This document shows positions 55,390 through 64,000 of a stretch of 64,000 nt of DNA, piece by piece (the stretch's first letter is position 1; each line of letters starts with the position of its first letter). The position numbers and the translations under genes are program-made. Where the stretch lies: contig CAVTWH010000010.1 of the NCBI GenBank assembly GCA_963738365.1, positions 682,001-746,000 on the forward strand. The letters run 5' to 3'. The notes beneath the pieces were generated by a model. It ran no database searches and was not told the origin of the DNA. It saw nothing but the letters and a program-made list of their open reading frames with translations. The stretch comes from CAVTWH01 sp963738365. GTDB taxonomy: Bacteria; Actinomycetota; Actinomycetes; Mycobacteriales; Micromonosporaceae.

Positions 55390-55442
55390 GGCTCCATCCT
55401 GCCCGGCGCGCGGGGCCGCTGCGACCGGGACGCGGACGCCGG

Positions 55443-55805
55443 CTACAGCGGGCGGCGGGCGGCCAGCACCCGGCCCAGGAACCACTCCGGTACCTGGCCG
55501 TTGACCCGCAGCTGGGCCCGGTCCTGCAGGGTCAGCTCGCGGAACACCCGGTCCACCGCCACTGAGTACTCCATCATCCGCTGGCTGCGCCGCTTGCGCA
55601 TGGTCTGCAGGGCGGCCGCCGACCCGGCGGCGCCGAGGCCGAACCCGATGAACGCACCGGTGCCCCCGCCCGTCAGGTAGCCGAGCACGGGGGGTACCAC
55701 CAGCACCGCCAGCACCAGCGTCCAGGTGACCCGCCAGCGGCGCTGGTCGAGGCGGTCCCGGACAGCCAGCCAGGCCAGCCGTTCGTCGGACAGCCGGTCA
55801 GCCAT
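55443..55805 (-). CDS. Small membrane protein, unknown function
   Basis: 120 residues. A charged start (MADRLSDERLAWLAVRDRLD), two hydrophobic segments (VTWTLVLAVLVVPPVLGYL, GAFIGFGLGAAGSAAAL) and a basic C-terminal half. I recognise no family. ATG 55805. On the same strand as fumC, 53 bp upstream of it, and possibly co-transcribed. Confidence 0.75.
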   Translation of the reverse strand: MADRLSDERLAWLAVRDRLDQRRWRVTWTLVLAVLVVPPVLGYLTGGGTGAFIGFGLGAAGSAAALQTMRKRRSQRMMEYSVAVDRVFRELTLQDRAQLRVNGQVPEWFLGRVLAARRPL

Positions 55806-55885
55806 GATCCTCCCACCCGTGCCGGTCAGCCGAGGCTACCGCCGGCACCTGCGGCGTCCGCCGCTGGTGTCTGCGCCCAGCTGCG

Positions 55886-55931
55886 CCCGCCGGCCCGGCA
55901 CCCCCGGACTTCGGGATGCCGGGCCGGCGGG
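55886..55931. terminator. 15-bp stem-loop terminator after the secreted nuclease
   Basis: Arms 55886-55900 and 55917-55931 are perfectly complementary around a 16-nt loop, 12 bp after the nuclease stop on the minus strand. Confidence 0.85.
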
Positions 55932-55942
55932 ATGTCCTCAGC

Positions 55943-58297
55943 TCAGGAGAGCAGGCCGAAGATCGGGAACAGCGGGAACCTCACCACCTGCGGGTCGTGG
56001 TCGGAGGTCTGGTTGGCGAACTCGGCGTTGATGTGCACGATGTCGTAGTCGTAGAGGCTGTGCGCCAGCGGCGCGGAGATCAGGATGTGGTCCAGGATCT
56101 CCGAGTTGCCCTCGTAGACGTAGGAGTAGCGCTGCGCGGCCGGCAGGGTACGCGGCAGGTCGGTGAGGAACCCGTCGCCCACCAGGATGTCCGCGGTCTG
56201 CGAGAACTCGTAGTCGTTGAGGTCGCCGAGCAAGATCACCGCGGCGCTGCGGTCCACCGCCCGGAGCTGGTCGACGAAGCCGCGCAGGACGGTGGCCTGC
56301 TGGTGGCGCTGCACCTCGCTGGGGCGCGACGGCGGCTGGTAGCGGCCCATCAGCGGGTCGTCGCCGCCCTTGGAGTCGAAGTGGTTGCCCACCACGACGA
56401 ACGACCGGCCCAGGTAGCTGAACTGGGCGGCGAGCGGGCGCCGCGACGTGCTCCAGGCCGGGTTGGTCGGGTCGACCAGGCCCGGCGAGACGGTCAGCGC
56501 GGCGTGCCCGCGCTCCTTCACCACCCCCACCGCGGTGGTCGCGTCGCCGCCGGGCTTGTCCACAAAGGACACACCCCGGTCGGTACGGAACAGGAACGCC
56601 ACCCGGATGTTGCCGCCCGGCTGCCCGCCGGTGGTGTCGCTGACCGGATCGATCTCCCGGTACGAGTACGCCGGCCCGCCGGCCGCGGTGATCGCGGCGA
56701 CCAGCTTGTCCAGGGTCACGTTGGCGGCCACCGTGCCGTCGTCGGCGGCGCCGCTGTTGTCCTGGATCTCCTCCAGCGACACGATGTCCGGCGCCGACAG
56801 GTTGACCACCAGGCCCTGGGCCAGCCGGTCGAACTTCGCCTGCGGGTCGCCCGGCGCCAGGTTCTCCACGTTGTACGTGGCCACTGCCAGCTCCAGCGGC
56901 AACTGCCGCCGGGTGGTCTCCGGCTTGGTCCCGCCCGGCTGCGCCACGGGCGTGGCCAGCACGTGCAGGAAGTAGTTGCCGAAGTTGTAGTCGAGGACGC
57001 CGATGGTCGGGCCGGGGATGGTGTCCCCGACGGTGAGGGCGGGGACCGGCGCCAGGGTGGAGTCGAGGATCAGCCGCTCGGTGTTCGGGTCGGCGTAGGA
57101 GTTGTAGAGCACGCCGCCGCGCGCGGTCCGGGGCGCCGTGCCGCCGCCCGGAATGACCGGCAGCTCACCGTACTGGTTGGTGGGGCCGACCGCCTGGGCG
57201 TCGTTGACCTGGACGAGCGTGCCCTCCAGGGACTCGTAGAAGTCCAGTGCGTTGGCGGTCGGGTTGAACGGCGCGGTCTCCACGTCGCCCGGGGTGTCGG
57301 CGCGGGGCGCCGCCGGGACGGCGCTGACCACGGTGGCCGCCGGTACCGGCTGGCCGGTCGCGGTCACGGTCACCGTGGGCGCGTCCAGCTCGGTGCTGGA
57401 CAGGTTGGTGGCCGCGCCGCCCGGCCGGTACTCGCTGACCTTGCCGGCCACCTGGACCGCGTCACCGACGGCGACGTGCGGGGCGGAGCCGGTGTGCACG
57501 TACAGGCCCTCGCTGGTGGCCGGGTCGCTGTCCGGGGCGGGGTCCTGGAACCAGAAGCCGCCGCTGCCGACCGCGGTGACCACGCCGGGCACCTCGATGA
57601 CCTGCTGCCCGACCAGTGGCGAGCGGTGCGCCGCGCCCTGGATGTCGTGGATCCGGGCCGGCGTGCCGGTGGGCGGCGGCGGGGGCGAGCCGCCGCTGCT
57701 GCGCGGGTTCGGCGCCCCGGTGCTGAAGTCGGCGGCGTTGTTGTCGGTGTCGGTACCGTCGGCGGCGCGCAGGTCGGCGGTGGTGTTGGACAGGCCCGGC
57801 GCTGCGGCCGTCTCGAAGTCGGCGGCGGTGCCGTAGCCGACGAAGTCCCGTACCCCGGCGGCCGACGAGCAGGTGCCGCCGCAGGACAGCGCGGTGGCCG
57901 CGGTGACCAGGGCGACCTTGCCGCTGGCGGCGCTCATCGCGATGGCGCCGGTGGCGTCCGGCGTGGGCAGCGGCGTGCTGCCGCCAGTGCCGGCGGCCTC
58001 CTGCACCAGGTAGTGGGCGCCGGCCGCGAGCACCCCGGACAGGGCGGTGAGCTGCCAGGAGGTACCGGCGGCGGAGGCGTACTGGACGCTCCAGCCGGTC
58101 AGGTCGACCGGGGCGGCGCCCCGGTTGTACAGCTCGACGAAGTCGTTGGTCCAGGTGGCGCCGGAGTTGCCGCCACCGCCGTAGACCTGGGAGATCACGA
58201 TGTCGGGGGAGGCGGCCACGGCCGGGGAGGCGGTCAGTGCCAACGCTGCGATGCTCACCACGGCTGCACCCAGCGCGACCCGCTTGCGGAAGGTCAT
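55943..58297 (-). CDS. Secreted endonuclease/exonuclease/phosphatase protein, NucH/ExeM type
   Basis: 784 residues. Signal peptide MTFRKRVALGAAVVSIAALA with cleavage after ASPAVA. Lamin-tail domain (about 30-180; DIVISQVYGGGGNSGATWTN, DFVELYNRGAAPVDLTGWSV). An OB-like region (about 215-310; VVTAVGSGGFWFQDP). Then an EEP nuclease (about 470-775) with AVATYNVENL, IVSLEEIQDNSG (catalytic Glu), NHFDSKGG, LLGDLNDYEFS and the final SDHDPQVVRF. Expected to degrade extracellular DNA for nutrition or biofilm turnover. ATG 58297. Confidence 0.92.
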   Translation of the reverse strand: MTFRKRVALGAAVVSIAALALTASPAVAASPDIVISQVYGGGGNSGATWTNDFVELYNRGAAPVDLTGWSVQYASAAGTSWQLTALSGVLAAGAHYLVQEAAGTGGSTPLPTPDATGAIAMSAASGKVALVTAATALSCGGTCSSAAGVRDFVGYGTAADFETAAAPGLSNTTADLRAADGTDTDNNAADFSTGAPNPRSSGGSPPPPPTGTPARIHDIQGAAHRSPLVGQQVIEVPGVVTAVGSGGFWFQDPAPDSDPATSEGLYVHTGSAPHVAVGDAVQVAGKVSEYRPGGAATNLSSTELDAPTVTVTATGQPVPAATVVSAVPAAPRADTPGDVETAPFNPTANALDFYESLEGTLVQVNDAQAVGPTNQYGELPVIPGGGTAPRTARGGVLYNSYADPNTERLILDSTLAPVPALTVGDTIPGPTIGVLDYNFGNYFLHVLATPVAQPGGTKPETTRRQLPLELAVATYNVENLAPGDPQAKFDRLAQGLVVNLSAPDIVSLEEIQDNSGAADDGTVAANVTLDKLVAAITAAGGPAYSYREIDPVSDTTGGQPGGNIRVAFLFRTDRGVSFVDKPGGDATTAVGVVKERGHAALTVSPGLVDPTNPAWSTSRRPLAAQFSYLGRSFVVVGNHFDSKGGDDPLMGRYQPPSRPSEVQRHQQATVLRGFVDQLRAVDRSAAVILLGDLNDYEFSQTADILVGDGFLTDLPRTLPAAQRYSYVYEGNSEILDHILISAPLAHSLYDYDIVHINAEFANQTSDHDPQVVRFPLFPIFGLLS

Positions 58298-58388
58298 GCC
58301 TAGCTACTACCCCAAACAGGCAGACACGTCGATACGCGCGGGTGTCGGGTCCGTTGCGGACGCGGGTCAGATCAGGGGTAACCCTCGG

Positions 58389-59255
58389 CTACAGCAGGCC
58401 GGACTCGGCGGTGAGCAGCGCCTGCGTGGCAGCCGTGTCGCTGGACTGCTTGGCCGACGCCTGCACGACGACGGCGACGTCGTCCACGGTCACCAGCGCC
58501 AGTTGGATCACGGATCCGCCGGTCGGGGTGGTGCTGACGTACACCGGGCCGGCCATCGCAGCGGTGTCGCGGCGCCAGCCGGGGTCGGCCGCCTGCGCGG
58601 TGGTGATCGTGGCGACGAACTGCGCCGCGTCGGACGGCTCCGCGAACTGCAGGAGCGCCACCTGGTAGGCCTGCCCGTCGAGCGTCCAGCGGCGCACCAC
58701 GGCCCGGGTGAAGTCGTCGGTGGACAGCTGCTGGGACCAGCCGGTGGGGTCGGTGCCGAGGGCCGCCGCGCCGGCCAGGTCCAGCTGCTCGTCGGCCGGC
58801 TTGCCCTGCGGGGGCTTGGCGCGGGCCGGCACGGGCACCAGGAAGCCGGCCAGGTCGCCGGTGTGCCGGCTGACCCAGGTCGGCGTCGGCGAACTCGTGG
58901 GACCGGGCGAGCTGGCGGTCGGGCTGGGCGAACTGGTCTCGGCGGTGGCCGACGCGGAGCTCGCGGCGTGACCGTGCCGGTTGCCGGTGTGGGTGGCGGC
59001 CACCGCGGCGACGGCACCGCCGATCGCGGCCAGCACCACCAGCGCGATGAGCAGCACCGCCAGGCCGCTCACCTTGTTCTGCGCCGGGTCGGCCGGGTCG
59101 GCTCCCGGTCGCGGGACGGCGCCCGGCTGCACCGCCGTTCGGGGCATCGGGCCGGTGTCCACAGTGGACCTGGTGCCCCGCGCGTCGGTGGCCGGCGGGC
59201 GGCCGGGTGCGGCCCCGGTCTGCGGCTCCTCAGGGTTCCGGCCGGTCGACGTCAC
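58389..59255 (-). CDS. Single-pass membrane protein with an exported domain, unknown function
   Basis: 288 residues. A disordered cytosolic start, one helix (SGLAVLLIALVVLAAIGGAV, about 60-80), a Ser/Thr/Pro stalk, then a folded domain (about 125-288; GDLAGFLVPVPARAKPP, FTRAVVRRWTLDGQAYQVAL, FAEPSDAAQFVATITTAQ). The domain resembles sensor or LpqN-like exported domains, but I cannot name it. GTG 59255 is preceded by AAGGA. Confidence 0.78.
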   Translation of the reverse strand: MTSTGRNPEEPQTGAAPGRPPATDARGTRSTVDTGPMPRTAVQPGAVPRPGADPADPAQNKVSGLAVLLIALVVLAAIGGAVAAVAATHTGNRHGHAASSASATAETSSPSPTASSPGPTSSPTPTWVSRHTGDLAGFLVPVPARAKPPQGKPADEQLDLAGAAALGTDPTGWSQQLSTDDFTRAVVRRWTLDGQAYQVALLQFAEPSDAAQFVATITTAQAADPGWRRDTAAMAGPVYVSTTPTGGSVIQLALVTVDDVAVVVQASAKQSSDTAATQALLTAESGLL

Positions 59256-59404
59256 GATCAGATCCTTTGCTAGAAGTTGGTGGCAGCACTGTGCGCGCTG
59301 GTGTCGCCGCAGCCTGTAGGCGTCGTGGCACCGCTGTGTGCGGCGACGGTATCGGACCACGATCCAGACCGGAAGCGGTGGGTACGGCTGTCGGACGACG
59401 CGGG

Positions 59405-60040
59405 CTACGCGACCCCGACCGGGCGGAACTGGACGCTGACCCGGGGACCGACGGTGCGTGCCGTCTTCGGTACGGAGTGCTCCCAGGTGCGTTGGCAGGA
59501 GCCGCCCATCACGATCAGGTCACCGTGGCCGAGCGGGAAGCGCAGGCTCTCCCCGCCGCCGCGCGGGCGCAGCAGCAGCGCACGCGGCGAGCCGAACGAG
59601 ACGATCGCGACCATGGTGTCCTCAGTGGCCGAACGGCCCGTGGTGTCGCCGTGCCAGGCCACGCTGTCCCGGCCGTCGCGGTAGAGGCACATGCCGGCGG
59701 TGACGAACGGCTCCCCCAGCTCAGCCCGGTAGTGGACGGTCAACTGCTCGCGGGCCCGCGCCAGCAGCGGGTGCGGCAGCGGCTCCTCGCCGTCGTACCA
59801 GCGCAGCAGGCGCGGTACGGCGACCTCGTTGTCCCACATCACCCGGCGCTCGGCGCGCCAGTCGACGCGCTCCAGCAGCACGGTGAAGACGTCGTCGGAG
59901 TCGCGTACCCAGCCGGGCGCGTGGTCCACCCAGGCGCCCCGGGTCAGCCGGTGCCGGCGCAGGGCACCGGGCAGCGGCCCGAGCCGGGGCGTGGTGTCCG
60001 CCAGGTCCAGCAGGGACGGCTGGTAGTCGAGTGCCGCCAT
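59405..60040 (-). CDS. AlkB-like 2-oxoglutarate/Fe(II) oxygenase
   Basis: 211 residues. Oxidative demethylation of alkylated DNA or RNA bases in the AlkB family. Iron ligands HxD in DSVAWHGDTTGRS and the distal His in QRTWEHSVPK; the 2-oxoglutarate arginine in GPRVSVQFRPVG. The nucleotide-recognition lid is in the N-terminal half (ERRVMWDNEVAVPRLLRWYD). ATG 60040. Divergent from the methyltransferase gene. Confidence 0.92.
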   Translation of the reverse strand: MAALDYQPSLLDLADTTPRLGPLPGALRRHRLTRGAWVDHAPGWVRDSDDVFTVLLERVDWRAERRVMWDNEVAVPRLLRWYDGEEPLPHPLLARAREQLTVHYRAELGEPFVTAGMCLYRDGRDSVAWHGDTTGRSATEDTMVAIVSFGSPRALLLRPRGGGESLRFPLGHGDLIVMGGSCQRTWEHSVPKTARTVGPRVSVQFRPVGVA

Positions 60041-60127
60041 GGGTCCAGACTAGTACACCTGTGCTACTCCTGGGCCGTCCGGCAAACGACTCGTCACCGT
60101 CACCTGCCGGTTGCTAACGTCCAGCCG

Positions 60128-60892
60128 ATGACTGACGCTCCGGCTCTCGGCACCGGCGGCCGCCTCGACTTCATGGCACCCCTGTCGGGCGAGCGGGCCG
60201 ACCGGCTCGTCGCCGACCTGGCCGCGCGGAACCCCGCCACGGTGATCGACCTCGGCTGCGGCTGGGGGGAGCTGCTGCTGCGCATCCTGGACTCCTGCCC
60301 CGGGGCGCAGGGCGTGGGAGTGGACACCCACCTGCCTGATCTCGCGCGTGGGCGGGCCAATGCGGCCGCGCGGCAGTTGTCCGATCGGGTCACGTTCATC
60401 CAGGGACCGGCCGCGGAGAACCTCAGCGGCGCCGACACAGTGATCAATGTGGGGGCGCACCAGGCCTTCGGCGGGGTCACCGAGGCGCTGCACGCGCTCC
60501 GCGACGTGGTCAGCCCGGATGGTCGGGTGCTCTTCGGCGCCGAGTATTGGGAGTGTCCGCCGACGCCGGAGCGGCTGGCGAACATGTGGCCGGGCATCAC
60601 CGCCGACGACTGTACCGACCTGGCCGGGCTCGTGGACCAGGCCGTCGCCGCCGGGTTCCGTCCGCTGCGGATCGAGACCGCGACCCGGGCCGAATGGGAG
60701 GAGTTTGAATCCGGGCTGGCGGCAGACGCGGAGGACTGGCTGCTGTCGCACGCCGACCATCCGGACGCCGGCAAGGTCCGGGAGAAGCTGGACGGTCAGC
60801 GAAGCATCTGGCTGCGTGGCCACCGTGACGTGATGGGGTTTGCCTACCTGACCCTCGGACGCTTTCCTACGCCAGGTGGCAGCCACCCGTAG
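60128..60892 (+). CDS. SAM-dependent methyltransferase
   Basis: 254 residues with a class I Rossmann methyltransferase fold. SAM motif ATVIDLGCGWGELLLRILD, acidic loop GAQGVGVDTHLPDLARGRAN, motif III VINVGAHQAFGG and post-motif SPDGRVLFGAEYWEC. The second half is probably the substrate cap. Substrate unknown. ATG 60128. Convergent with the class I fumarase gene (15 bp between stops). Confidence 0.88.
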   Translation: MTDAPALGTGGRLDFMAPLSGERADRLVADLAARNPATVIDLGCGWGELLLRILDSCPGAQGVGVDTHLPDLARGRANAAARQLSDRVTFIQGPAAENLSGADTVINVGAHQAFGGVTEALHALRDVVSPDGRVLFGAEYWECPPTPERLANMWPGITADDCTDLAGLVDQAVAAGFRPLRIETATRAEWEEFESGLAADAEDWLLSHADHPDAGKVREKLDGQRSIWLRGHRDVMGFAYLTLGRFPTPGGSHP

Positions 60893-60907
60893 GCCACCAG
60901 CCGACGA

Positions 60908-62554
60908 TCAGCGGCGGCCGACGGTGAGCACCGGCGTGGCGGTCTCGGCGAAGAAGTCGTTGCCCTTGTCGTCCACCACGACGAAGGCGGGGAAGTCCTC
61001 GACCTCGATCCTCCACACCGCCTCCATCCCCAGCTCGGGGTATTCGAGCACCTCGACGTGCTTGATGCAGTCGCGCGCCAGCCGGGCCGCCGGGCCGCCG
61101 ATGGAGCCCAGGTAGAAGCCGCCGTAGGTCTGGCAGGCCCGGGTCACCTGCGCCGACCGGTTGCCCTTGGCGAGCATCACCAGCGAGCCGCCGGCCGCCT
61201 GGAAGCGCTCGACGTAGGAGTCCATCCGGCCGGCCGTGGTCGGCCCGAAGGAGCCGGAGGCGTACCCCTGCGGGGTTTTCGCCGGACCGGCGTAGTAGAC
61301 GGCGTGGTCGCGCAGGTACGCCGGCATCTCGCCGCCGGAGTCCAGCAGCGCGGCGATCTTCGCGTGCGCGATGTCCCGGGCCACCACCAGCGGCCCGGAC
61401 AGCGACAGCCGGGTCTTCACCGGCAGCGTCGACAGCTGCGCCCGGATCTCGGCCATCGGCCGGTTGAGGTCCACGGCGACCGCCGGCTCGGCGGACAGGT
61501 CGACGTCCGGCAGGAACCGGGCCGGGTCGGTCTCCAGCTGCTCCAGCCACACTCCGTCCGAAGTGATCTTTGCCAGCGCCTGCCGGTCCGCCGAGCAGGA
61601 CACGGCGATCGCCACCGGGCACGAGGCGCCGTGCCGGGGCAGCCGCACCACCCGCACGTCGTGGCAGAAGTACCGGCCGCCGAACTGGGCGCCGATGCCG
61701 AAGTTGCGGGTCAGCTCCAGCACCTGCGCCTCCAGCTCCGGGTCACGGAAGCCGTGCGCGGTCGGCGAACCCTCGGTGGGCAGGCTGTCCAGGTACTTGG
61801 CGGAGGCGTACTTGGCGGTCTTGAGGGCGAACTCGCCGCTGGTACCGCCGATGACGATGGCCAGGTGGTAGGGCGGGCAGGCGGCGGTGCCGATGAGCCG
61901 CAGCTTCTCCTCCAGGAACTGCATCATCCGCCTCGGATTGAGCAGCGCCTTGGTCTCCTGGTAGAGGTAGGACTTGTTGGCCGAGCCGCCGCCCTTGGCC
62001 AGGAACAGGAACTCGTAGGCGTCCGGGTGGGCGTCGCCGGCGTAGATCTCGATCTGCGCCGGCAGGTTGGAGCCGGTGTTGCGCTCCTCCCACATGGTCA
62101 GCGGGGCCAGCTGCGAATAGCGCAGGTTGAGCCGGGTGTAGGCGTCGTAGACGCCGCGGGCGATGGCCGCCTCGTCGGTGCCGTCGGTCAGCACGTGCCG
62201 GCCGCGCTTGCCCATCACGATCGCCGTCCCGGTGTCCTGGCACATGGGCAGTACCCCGCCGGCCGCGATGTTGGCGTTGCGCAGCAGGTCCAGCGCGACG
62301 AAGCGGTCGTTCGGCGAGGCCGCCGGGTCGTCGATGATGGCGCGTAGCTGGGCCAGGTGGGCCGGGCGCAGGTAGTGCGCGATGTCGTGCATGGCCGTGT
62401 CGGTCAGCAGGGTCAGCGCCGCCGGGTCGACGGTGAGGAACCGGCGCCCGCCGGGGCCGTCGACCTGCTCGACGCCGTCGGTGGTGAGCAGGCGGTACCC
62501 GGTGGTGTCCGGGCCGAGCGGCAGCAGCGGCGCGTAGGCGAACGGGGCAGTCAC
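60908..62554 (-). CDS. Fumarate hydratase, class I (iron-sulfur)
   Basis: 548 residues, the size of FumA/FumB-type fusions of alpha and beta domains. VLPMCQDTGTAIVMGKRGRH carries a cluster-ligand Cys. RNTGSNLPAQIEIYAG, LAKGGGSANKSYLYQET and AACPPYHLAIVIGGTSGEF follow, and the beta part has GSFGPTTAGRMDSYVERF and AKGNRSAQVTRACQTYGGFY. Interconverts fumarate and malate with an oxygen-sensitive [4Fe-4S] cluster. GTG 62554 start. Confidence 0.94.
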   Translation of the reverse strand: MTAPFAYAPLLPLGPDTTGYRLLTTDGVEQVDGPGGRRFLTVDPAALTLLTDTAMHDIAHYLRPAHLAQLRAIIDDPAASPNDRFVALDLLRNANIAAGGVLPMCQDTGTAIVMGKRGRHVLTDGTDEAAIARGVYDAYTRLNLRYSQLAPLTMWEERNTGSNLPAQIEIYAGDAHPDAYEFLFLAKGGGSANKSYLYQETKALLNPRRMMQFLEEKLRLIGTAACPPYHLAIVIGGTSGEFALKTAKYASAKYLDSLPTEGSPTAHGFRDPELEAQVLELTRNFGIGAQFGGRYFCHDVRVVRLPRHGASCPVAIAVSCSADRQALAKITSDGVWLEQLETDPARFLPDVDLSAEPAVAVDLNRPMAEIRAQLSTLPVKTRLSLSGPLVVARDIAHAKIAALLDSGGEMPAYLRDHAVYYAGPAKTPQGYASGSFGPTTAGRMDSYVERFQAAGGSLVMLAKGNRSAQVTRACQTYGGFYLGSIGGPAARLARDCIKHVEVLEYPELGMEAVWRIEVEDFPAFVVVDDKGNDFFAETATPVLTVGRR

Positions 62555-62618
62555 GCCCCGCAGCCTACCCACGCCGACCGGTCGCACCGCCCGCCACCGG
62601 TGGGCGGTGCGGCCCAGA

Positions 62619-63977
62619 TCACGGGTGTACCGGCGAGGCCGTGCCGACGCTGCCGTAGCGCAGCAGGCCGACCTTGAGCGTCTCGTCCAGCACCAGGCCG
62701 GCCGGGGCGTAGCCGAGCAGCACGGCGAGCGTGTTCGCGTGGATCTTCGTCTCGCCGCCGGGCAGCCCGCGCGCGGTCAGCTCGCCGCTCTCCGGGGCCA
62801 GGAAGGTCACCACCGCGCCGTCGGTACCGACCAGGGTGTGCTCGTTGACCGGCTGCCGCCACAGCGCCGCGCCGGTGGACAGCGACCGGGCGGTGACGGT
62901 GTCCCTGCCGGCGGAGCGCACCAGCGCCACCGACGCCCGGCCGCCGGAGGAGGCCGCCGCCAGGATCCGCTCGTCGTCGGCCGAGCTGAAGACCACCTCA
63001 CCGGTACGCACGTCCAGCAGCGACGAGCGGCGCCCCGGACCGAGCACGCTGAGCAGCCCGCCGTCGCCGGCCGGCTGGCCCCGGGACTCGCAGCTGGCGC
63101 CGTCCCCGGTGGCCGGCTGGTACTGGTTGCGGCTCCAGCCGCCGCCCCGGCCGGTCAGGTCGCTCCACCGCAGGGTGAACCGGCAGGCGCCGTTGACCAG
63201 CTCGGTGTCGACGCGCAGCTGCCCGCTGCCGGCGGCCAGCACCCGGCTGGTCGGGCTGGACGCCGGGGACGCCAGCAGCCGCCCGCGCGCCGGGTCGACC
63301 AGGTACACCTGGTCGGCGACCGGGAAGCCGAGCACCGGCGGCGCCGGGCCGAGCGCCCCGGTCAGCTGTGTGCGCAGCCCGGCCAGGGTCGGGTTGGCGC
63401 CGCGCAGGGTACGCGCGGCCGCCGGCAACTTGAGCCGCCACTGCTCCCCCCGGGCGGCGTGCGGCTGGTGCGCCACCAGCACGCACTCCTTCGACTTCGG
63501 GCAGGTGAGGGTGAGTACCAGGTCGGTGAAGGTCCAGGCGGCCGCCGCGTCGACGTCGACGTCCCCGGTGTTGGGCCACAGCACCGAGCCGGAGGCCGCG
63601 TCCACCACCTCCAGCGGCCGGGGATCCCCGTGGTCGGGCACCACCCCGCCGAGGACCACCACGGCGGCACCGCCGCCGCTGCCGCCGGCCACCGCGGCCC
63701 ACTGCGCCGCCTGCTGCCAGCGCTTGTCGCCGTTGTCCGGGTTGACCGCGGTGACCAGCTGGTCGCCGCCCAGCACCAGGGTGGAGGTGCCGGCCGCGGC
63801 CGACCACTGCGGGGTGTTGCCGACCTGCAGCTGCCAGGCGGTCGGCGGGTCGGACAGGCCGCGTACGCCGGCCACGTGCCCGGCCAGCCACGGCAGCGGG
63901 TTACGACCGGAGACGAGAATGATCGTCACCGGGATGGCTACCACGCCCACCAGCGCGAAGAACGACTTGACCCGCAC
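62619..63977 (-). CDS. Membrane-anchored PQQ-type beta-propeller protein
   Basis: 452 residues. An N-terminal helix (FFALVGVVAIPVTIILV) anchors an exported propeller with blades such as TSTLVLGGDQLVTAVNPDNG, PLEVVDAASGSVLWPNTG, QVYLVDPARGRLLASPAS and RSLSTGAALWRQPVNEH. No catalytic PQQ or metal ligands are evident, so it is more likely a scaffold or sensor. It resembles the C-terminal half of the Hsp70 fusion at 48370. GTG 63977 follows GGGGAGGG. Confidence 0.85.
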   Translation of the reverse strand: MRVKSFFALVGVVAIPVTIILVSGRNPLPWLAGHVAGVRGLSDPPTAWQLQVGNTPQWSAAAGTSTLVLGGDQLVTAVNPDNGDKRWQQAAQWAAVAGGSGGGAAVVVLGGVVPDHGDPRPLEVVDAASGSVLWPNTGDVDVDAAAAWTFTDLVLTLTCPKSKECVLVAHQPHAARGEQWRLKLPAAARTLRGANPTLAGLRTQLTGALGPAPPVLGFPVADQVYLVDPARGRLLASPASSPTSRVLAAGSGQLRVDTELVNGACRFTLRWSDLTGRGGGWSRNQYQPATGDGASCESRGQPAGDGGLLSVLGPGRRSSLLDVRTGEVVFSSADDERILAAASSGGRASVALVRSAGRDTVTARSLSTGAALWRQPVNEHTLVGTDGAVVTFLAPESGELTARGLPGGETKIHANTLAVLLGYAPAGLVLDETLKVGLLRYGSVGTASPVHP

Positions 63978-64000
63978 CTGGCCCTCCCCTTGGCCCCCAC

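Overview
The DNA is very GC-rich, uses GTG and occasional TTG starts freely, and carries actinobacterial families throughout: an AfsR/SARP regulator, DUF3263, DUF4032, a MsiK-like sugar ATPase, GpgS and an Hsp70/beta-propeller fusion. It looks like a Micromonosporaceae chromosome, probably Micromonospora. This placement rests on protein character read by eye; no database was searched.

Left part (1-18.6 kb). groEL under two CIRCE operators, a proline-rich membrane protein, cspA and a GNAT acetyltransferase come first. Then follow paaN, an MFS exporter with a divergent HTH regulator, threonine synthase behind a SAM-I riboswitch, gpgS, an ArsR regulator, a PrmC-like methyltransferase, an ABC exporter whose ATPase is fused to an S15-type hydrolase, a CDC48-like AAA+ protein and prs. 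Most genes here are interrupted by single-base indels, often several per gene and even in housekeeping genes. This is far more likely sequence error than biology.

Middle (18.7-31 kb). The frames become mostly intact. A two-TM double-RCK potassium-channel-like protein converges on a DUF4032 protein. A PAP2 phosphatase follows, then an amino-sugar operon (ROK kinase and nagA, the latter with an in-frame amber codon) facing a divergent DeoR regulator with repeated operator-like sites. DUF3263, a truncated exported-protein remnant, a GDPD enzyme, a G5/excalibur surface protein, a toxin-antitoxin pair and a secreted triple-repeat protein complete this part.

Exopolysaccharide block (31-44.7 kb), all on the minus strand. 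A secreted GH26-like lipoprotein precedes a promoter with a dyad operator, then a tightly coupled operon: cellulose-synthase-like GT2, membrane-anchored GH26-like hydrolase, GT39 glycosyltransferase and a 1449-residue secreted propeller/lectin protein. A SARP regulator lies just downstream. I read this as an undescribed synthase-dependent exopolysaccharide system: GT2 polymerises and exports, GT39 decorates, the GH26 proteins trim, and the triple-lectin protein binds the product.

Right part. 44.9-47.0 kb is a decayed integrative island between a tRNA 3' fragment and an intact tRNA-Thr(UGU), holding an integrase C-terminus and hicAB. Then come msiK, the Hsp70-TM-propeller fusion, a pair of structured repeats with covarying stems (51.17-51.53 kb), rlmB, cysS, fumC, a secreted nuclease, an AlkB-like oxygenase, a methyltransferase, a class I fumarase and a second propeller protein. 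No rRNA, CRISPR array or intact insertion sequence was seen.
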